A DNA stretch of 8,668 bases from an uncultured Candidatus Melainabacteria bacterium (GTDB taxonomy: Bacteria; Cyanobacteriota; Vampirovibrionia; Gastranaerophilales; Gastranaerophilaceae): NCBI GenBank assembly GCA_934718085.1, contig CAKUZL010000021.1, positions 1-8,668 on the forward strand, in the 5' to 3' direction. A program made the translations under genes and the position numbers. The notes beneath the pieces were generated by a model. It was not told the DNA's origin. It did not search any database and saw only the letters and a program-made list of their open reading frames with translations. Positions 6,998 through 8,668 of this stretch are shown one piece after another (the stretch's first letter is position 1; each line of letters starts with the position of its first letter).

Positions 6998-7003
6998 ATT
7001 ATA
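6998..7003 (-). promoter_or_regulatory. -10 element of the nrdJ promoter
   Basis: A perfect TATAAT on the minus strand, 24 bp upstream of the nrdJ GTG. No good -35 hexamer lies at 16-18 bp (the candidates are G-rich, around CGGGAT), so the promoter may need an activator or an alternative contact. Confidence 0.5.
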
Positions 7004-7091
7004 ACGATTAACATAAGTGTATCCCGAACCCCACCGAAAAGAAAAGTCTCTTAACATCTTTTATTTTTTCGGTTTTCGCGAAACTCGTCGA

Positions 7092-7116
7092 TTTAAAAGG
7101 GGCATGCCGTTTTAAA
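7092..7116. repeat. Inverted repeat centred on GCATGC, upstream of nrdJ
   Basis: TTTAAAA (7092-7098) and TTTTAAA (7110-7116) are perfect inverted arms around GGGGCATGCCG, whose own centre is the palindrome GCATGC (7102-7107). It lies about 95-110 bp upstream of the nrdJ -10 element, where an operator or an upstream regulatory site could be. It is the first of a series of GCATGC sites in this flank. Confidence 0.5.
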
Positions 7117-7252
7117 ATTCGTCGTAACAAAACTATACATTAAATTTTGCTTAACAATCGCGTTTTTGCCCGTAACAACTTTGATTGAAGTCTTTGAAGG
7201 CTTTTTCGCGCAGATTAATGTAACGAAATGTGAAAATAAGTTAAAATTCCCG

Positions 7253-7275
7253 AAAGGCATGCCACGCATGCTTTT
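7253..7275. repeat. Hairpin made of two GCATGC palindromes
   Basis: Two GCATGC copies (7257-7262 and 7266-7271) flank the trinucleotide cac. With AAAG before and TTTT after, they form a 10-bp stem with one G-T pair and a 3-base loop. The T-run is used up by pairing, so it is not a convincing terminator in either direction. It lies in the divergent nrdJ-TPR spacer, about 60 bp upstream of the putative TPR -10 box. Confidence 0.55.
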
Positions 7276-7334
7276 TGAGGGTGGTATAACAAAATTGCGA
7301 AAAAAAAATCCTACATATTCCCGGTATTTTATTA

Positions 7335-7340
7335 TATGAT
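7335..7340 (+). promoter_or_regulatory. Candidate -10 element for the TPR gene
   Basis: TATGAT lies in an A/T-rich stretch 53 bp upstream of the ATG; the hexamer 17 bp further upstream (tacata) is a poor -35. A GCATGC palindrome (7349-7354) would lie at the start of the transcript or just after, where a repressor could act. Weak support. Confidence 0.4.
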
Positions 7341-7393
7341 TATTGCAGGCATGCTTTCGCATCTCAAGAACGCACATAACCGACAGTGAAAAA

Positions 7394-7969
7394 ATGAACG
7401 AAATTAAAGTATTCCCGACTTGCTCGGACAACATCTCGAACGTAAGAACAGAAAAATTATTCAGAGAAGCCGAAGATTGTTTCTTCTTCTTTAAATCCCC
7501 CGACGCCGCTCTCGATAAGCTTAACGAAGGGCTCGGTCTCGACCCCGTCCACGTAAAAAGCCTCAAACTCCGCGCGGACATCAAAATGTCGAAAAGATTG
7601 TTTGAAGAAGCCTTTGAAGATTACTCCAAAGCCGCCGCTCTCAAACCCGAAGACTCAAACATTCTCCTCTCCGTGGCAACATGCCTCAAATTTAAAAAAG
7701 AATACAAAACCGCCCTCGCGTTTTGCGAAGAAGCCTTCAGAAACCTTAAATCCGACGAAGCCGCGCTCGGTATCCCCCTGTGCGATATGAAAACTTCTCT
7801 CCTCATTAAACTCAAACGCTACGAGGACGCAAACTGCTTCGTCAATAACGTCAAAAAATCCTCGAGATTCAACATCGACCCCGCTTCCGACTTTTCGGGC
7901 GGCGAACTTCTCAAAAAGAAAATGAAACTCCGCGAAAAAATCAACCGCATGAACCTCAAAATCGTCTAA
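7394..7969 (+). CDS. Tetratricopeptide-repeat (TPR) protein
   Basis: A 191-residue protein, probably cytosolic since it has no signal peptide or membrane segment. About three to four TPR-type helical hairpins can be followed: roughly 20-52 (ending DAALDKLNEGLGLDP), 53-86 (LRADIKMSKRLFEEAFEDYSK, then ALKPED), 87-120 (VATCLKFKKEYKTALAFCEEA) and a weaker one at 121-155 (LLIKLKRYEDANCFV). A basic helical tail rich in K and R (174-191) follows. TPR units usually mediate protein-protein contacts; the partner is unknown. ATG at 7394 is the first in-frame ATG, but its ribosome site is weak (gacagtga). A TTG at 7343 would add 17 residues with no better site. Transcribed divergently from nrdJ and alone on its strand; no clear terminator follows, only a 5-bp stem CGTGC/GCACG near 7980-7996. 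Confidence 0.8.
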   Translation: MNEIKVFPTCSDNISNVRTEKLFREAEDCFFFFKSPDAALDKLNEGLGLDPVHVKSLKLRADIKMSKRLFEEAFEDYSKAAALKPEDSNILLSVATCLKFKKEYKTALAFCEEAFRNLKSDEAALGIPLCDMKTSLLIKLKRYEDANCFVNNVKKSSRFNIDPASDFSGGELLKKKMKLREKINRMNLKIV

Positions 7970-8026
7970 ACCGTTGCTTTCGTGCGTTTAAAGCACGCCG
8001 TGTGCAAGCAAAGCCGTGCGTTTCGT

Positions 8027-8258
8027 TAAAACTCGGCATGTGTGTGCATGTTGACATGGTTCGAGTTTGTTTTGAAACAAAAGGGTCAAAACCGTACGAT
8101 GCGGTGGAATTTCGGAATCAATACAGGTCAGGCATTGTCTGATGAATTATTCGGTGAGAACGAAAAACTTTCGATTTGAAACCTTGTGTTGCGGCAAAAA
8201 CCTGAAAACATTGCAGGTACCGGGGTTTCTACCGGGGCGTATCGTAAAACTCGGCATG
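8027..8258 (+). repeat. Pair of 14-bp direct repeats ending in GGCATG
   Basis: The 14-base word taaaactcggcatg occurs at 8027-8040 and again at 8245-8258, 218 bp apart. Both end in the GGCATG half of the motif that dominates this flank, and they look like degenerate members of the same family as the array further right. Confidence 0.6.
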
Positions 8259-8357
8259 ACGCGTTCAAAAATCCCTCGGAAAAAACATCAAATGCCGAAT
8301 GTTCGACAAACAAAAAAGGCCCCCTCCCAAACCGCAGGTACCGGGATTTCCATACCG
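8213..8357 (+). repeat. Two copies of a GGTACCGGG hairpin element
   Basis: gcaggtaccggg occurs at 8213-8224 and about 8334-8345. The first continues gtttctaccgg and the second atttccataccg, so each has GGTA pairing with a later TACC. The second is also framed by CCGCA and TGCGG. The first copy contains GGGGTTTCTACC, shared with the hairpin at 664-683. Confidence 0.5.
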
Positions 8358-8371
8358 ATGTTTCTTGCGGG

Positions 8372-8430
8372 TCGGGCATGCTTTCGGCATTGTTCGGGAA
8401 CGGTGCGGGTTTCGGGCATGCCGCATTTTG
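8372..8430 (+). repeat. 59-bp direct repeat, copy 1
   Basis: Identical over 59 bp to 8575-8633. It starts TCGGGCATGC and contains a second GCATGC 40 bp later (8376-8381 and 8416-8421), plus GTTCGGGAAC between them. The two palindromic sites can pair as GGCATGC with GCATGCC, closing a 33-base loop. Confidence 0.9.
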
Positions 8431-8519
8431 TTTCGTCGATTTCTTTAAAAATCACGGATTTCAGGTGCGTATAAAAATTTTGCGGCATGTTTTTTGATTT
8501 TCGAGCCGCGGGCATGGCT

Positions 8520-8547
8520 TTGACATGTATAACAATATAAATATAAT
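8520..8547 (+). promoter_or_regulatory. Full-consensus sigma-70-type promoter
   Basis: TTGACA (8520-8525) and TATAAT (8542-8547) are both perfect consensus hexamers, separated by 16 bp of A/T-rich sequence. The start is predicted near 8554, reading rightward into the second 59-bp repeat and out of the window. No start codon with a ribosome site and a convincing reading frame follows within the 115 bases that remain. The product is therefore a long 5' leader, a non-coding RNA, or a gene outside the window. Confidence 0.75.
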
Positions 8548-8574
8548 GGAAAATAACAAAAACCATGAAGTTTT

Positions 8575-8633
8575 TCGGGCATGCTTTCGGCATTGTTCGG
8601 GAACGGTGCGGGTTTCGGGCATGCCGCATTTTG
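8575..8633 (+). repeat. 59-bp direct repeat, copy 2
   Basis: A perfect second copy of 8372-8430, shifted by 203 bp. The offset is not a multiple of three, so the repeat is not a coding duplication. It begins about 20 bp after the predicted start site of the consensus promoter, and would be at the 5' end of any transcript from it. Confidence 0.9.
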
Positions 8634-8668
8634 CTTCATAAGGTTTGTATTTTCGGGCATGCTTTGCC
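8575..8668 (+). repeat. Iteron-like array of TTCGGGCATGC units
   Basis: GCATGC occurs at 8579-8584, 8619-8624 and 8657-8662, each preceded by TTTCGG, with spacings of 40 and 38 bp. After the core the bases alternate between TTTCGG or TTTGCC and CGCATTTTG. The array runs to the window edge, so its full length is unknown. Copy 1 of the 59-bp repeat adds two more units at the same 40-bp spacing. The role is unknown: the regular spacing suggests protein-binding iterons, or a decayed tandem repeat. Confidence 0.6.

Larger units (their letters stand above)
7970..8371. other. Gene-free region with short dispersed repeats
   Basis: No gene is supported. Open frames of 70-110 codons exist on both strands but overlap each other and read through repeats. 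The stretch contains two copies of taaaactcggcatg (8027-8040, 8245-8258), two copies of gcaggtaccggg (8213-8224 and about 8334-8345), an inverted repeat TTTGTTT-tg-AAACAAA near 8067-8082, and many CATG tetramers. TTGACA at 8051-8056 has no -10 partner. I recognise no known structured RNA. Confidence 0.6.

Noticed and set aside
6974..7120. A cobalamin riboswitch or NrdR box upstream of nrdJ
   Set aside because: The leader after the -10 element is too short for a cobalamin riboswitch, and no pair of NrdR-type palindromes was found.
7093..7584. A 163-codon minus-strand open frame between nrdJ and the TPR gene
   Set aside because: It overlaps the TPR coding region and the divergent promoters; its composition is that of an antisense frame.
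8285..8345. A minus-strand terminator before the T6 run near 8310
   Set aside because: The G-rich stretch before the T-run has no matching C-rich arm, so no stable stem can be drawn.
8128..8660. Several overlapping frames of 70-113 codons on both strands at the right end
   Set aside because: The 59-bp repeats are offset by 203 bp, not a multiple of three, and the frames simply translate repeat DNA such as repeated GCATGCCCG; no domain is visible.
8372..8668. A CRISPR array
   Set aside because: Only two long identical copies, 203 bp apart, with short motifs every 38-40 bp; no regular repeat-spacer pattern and no cas genes.

Overview
This is a bacterial chromosomal segment of moderate GC content. 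Its core is a compact block of six minus-strand genes, with repeat-rich, apparently gene-free DNA at both ends. The gene set suggests an anaerobe: HydF matures [FeFe]-hydrogenase, and NrdJ is the cobalamin-dependent, oxygen-independent class II ribonucleotide reductase. The phylum cannot be fixed from the window. Single housekeeping genes, good Shine-Dalgarno sites and intrinsic terminators look like an ordinary chromosome, not a phage or plasmid.

Left end (1-910): no gene is supported. It holds a perfect 106-bp tandem duplication (278-489, with the start of a third copy), a related sequence in opposite orientation near base 100, mirrored T-rich and A-rich tracts, a short palindromic hairpin (664-683) and a run of 11 C (817-827). 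A strong intrinsic terminator (858-883, minus strand) closes the gene block that comes in from the right.

Centre (911-7003, all minus strand). Read in the direction of transcription, the order is nrdJ, rpsT, a zinc-dependent medium-chain dehydrogenase, a multi-pass membrane protein of the LPG-synthase/flippase family, hydF, and a probable RNA polymerase omega subunit. nrdJ and rpsT each have their own promoter and terminator. The last four genes form a tight unit: gaps of 15 bp, an 8-bp overlap, then 50 bp. It starts from a promoter embedded in the rpsT terminator, and an extra near-consensus promoter over the hydF stop codon serves the omega-like gene.

Right end (6974-8668): a TPR protein gene is transcribed divergently from nrdJ. 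The nrdJ-TPR spacer and the 700 bp after the TPR gene are strikingly rich in the palindrome GCATGC: nine copies in about 1.1 kb of non-coding DNA. Near the right edge the palindrome becomes an iteron-like array of TTCGGGCATGC units about 40 bp apart. A perfect 59-bp duplication contains two such units, and a full-consensus sigma-70-type promoter (TTGACA, 16 bp, TATAAT) lies just upstream of the second copy with no recognisable gene after it inside the window. This right-hand element is the best candidate for something undescribed; the coding genes are otherwise conventional.
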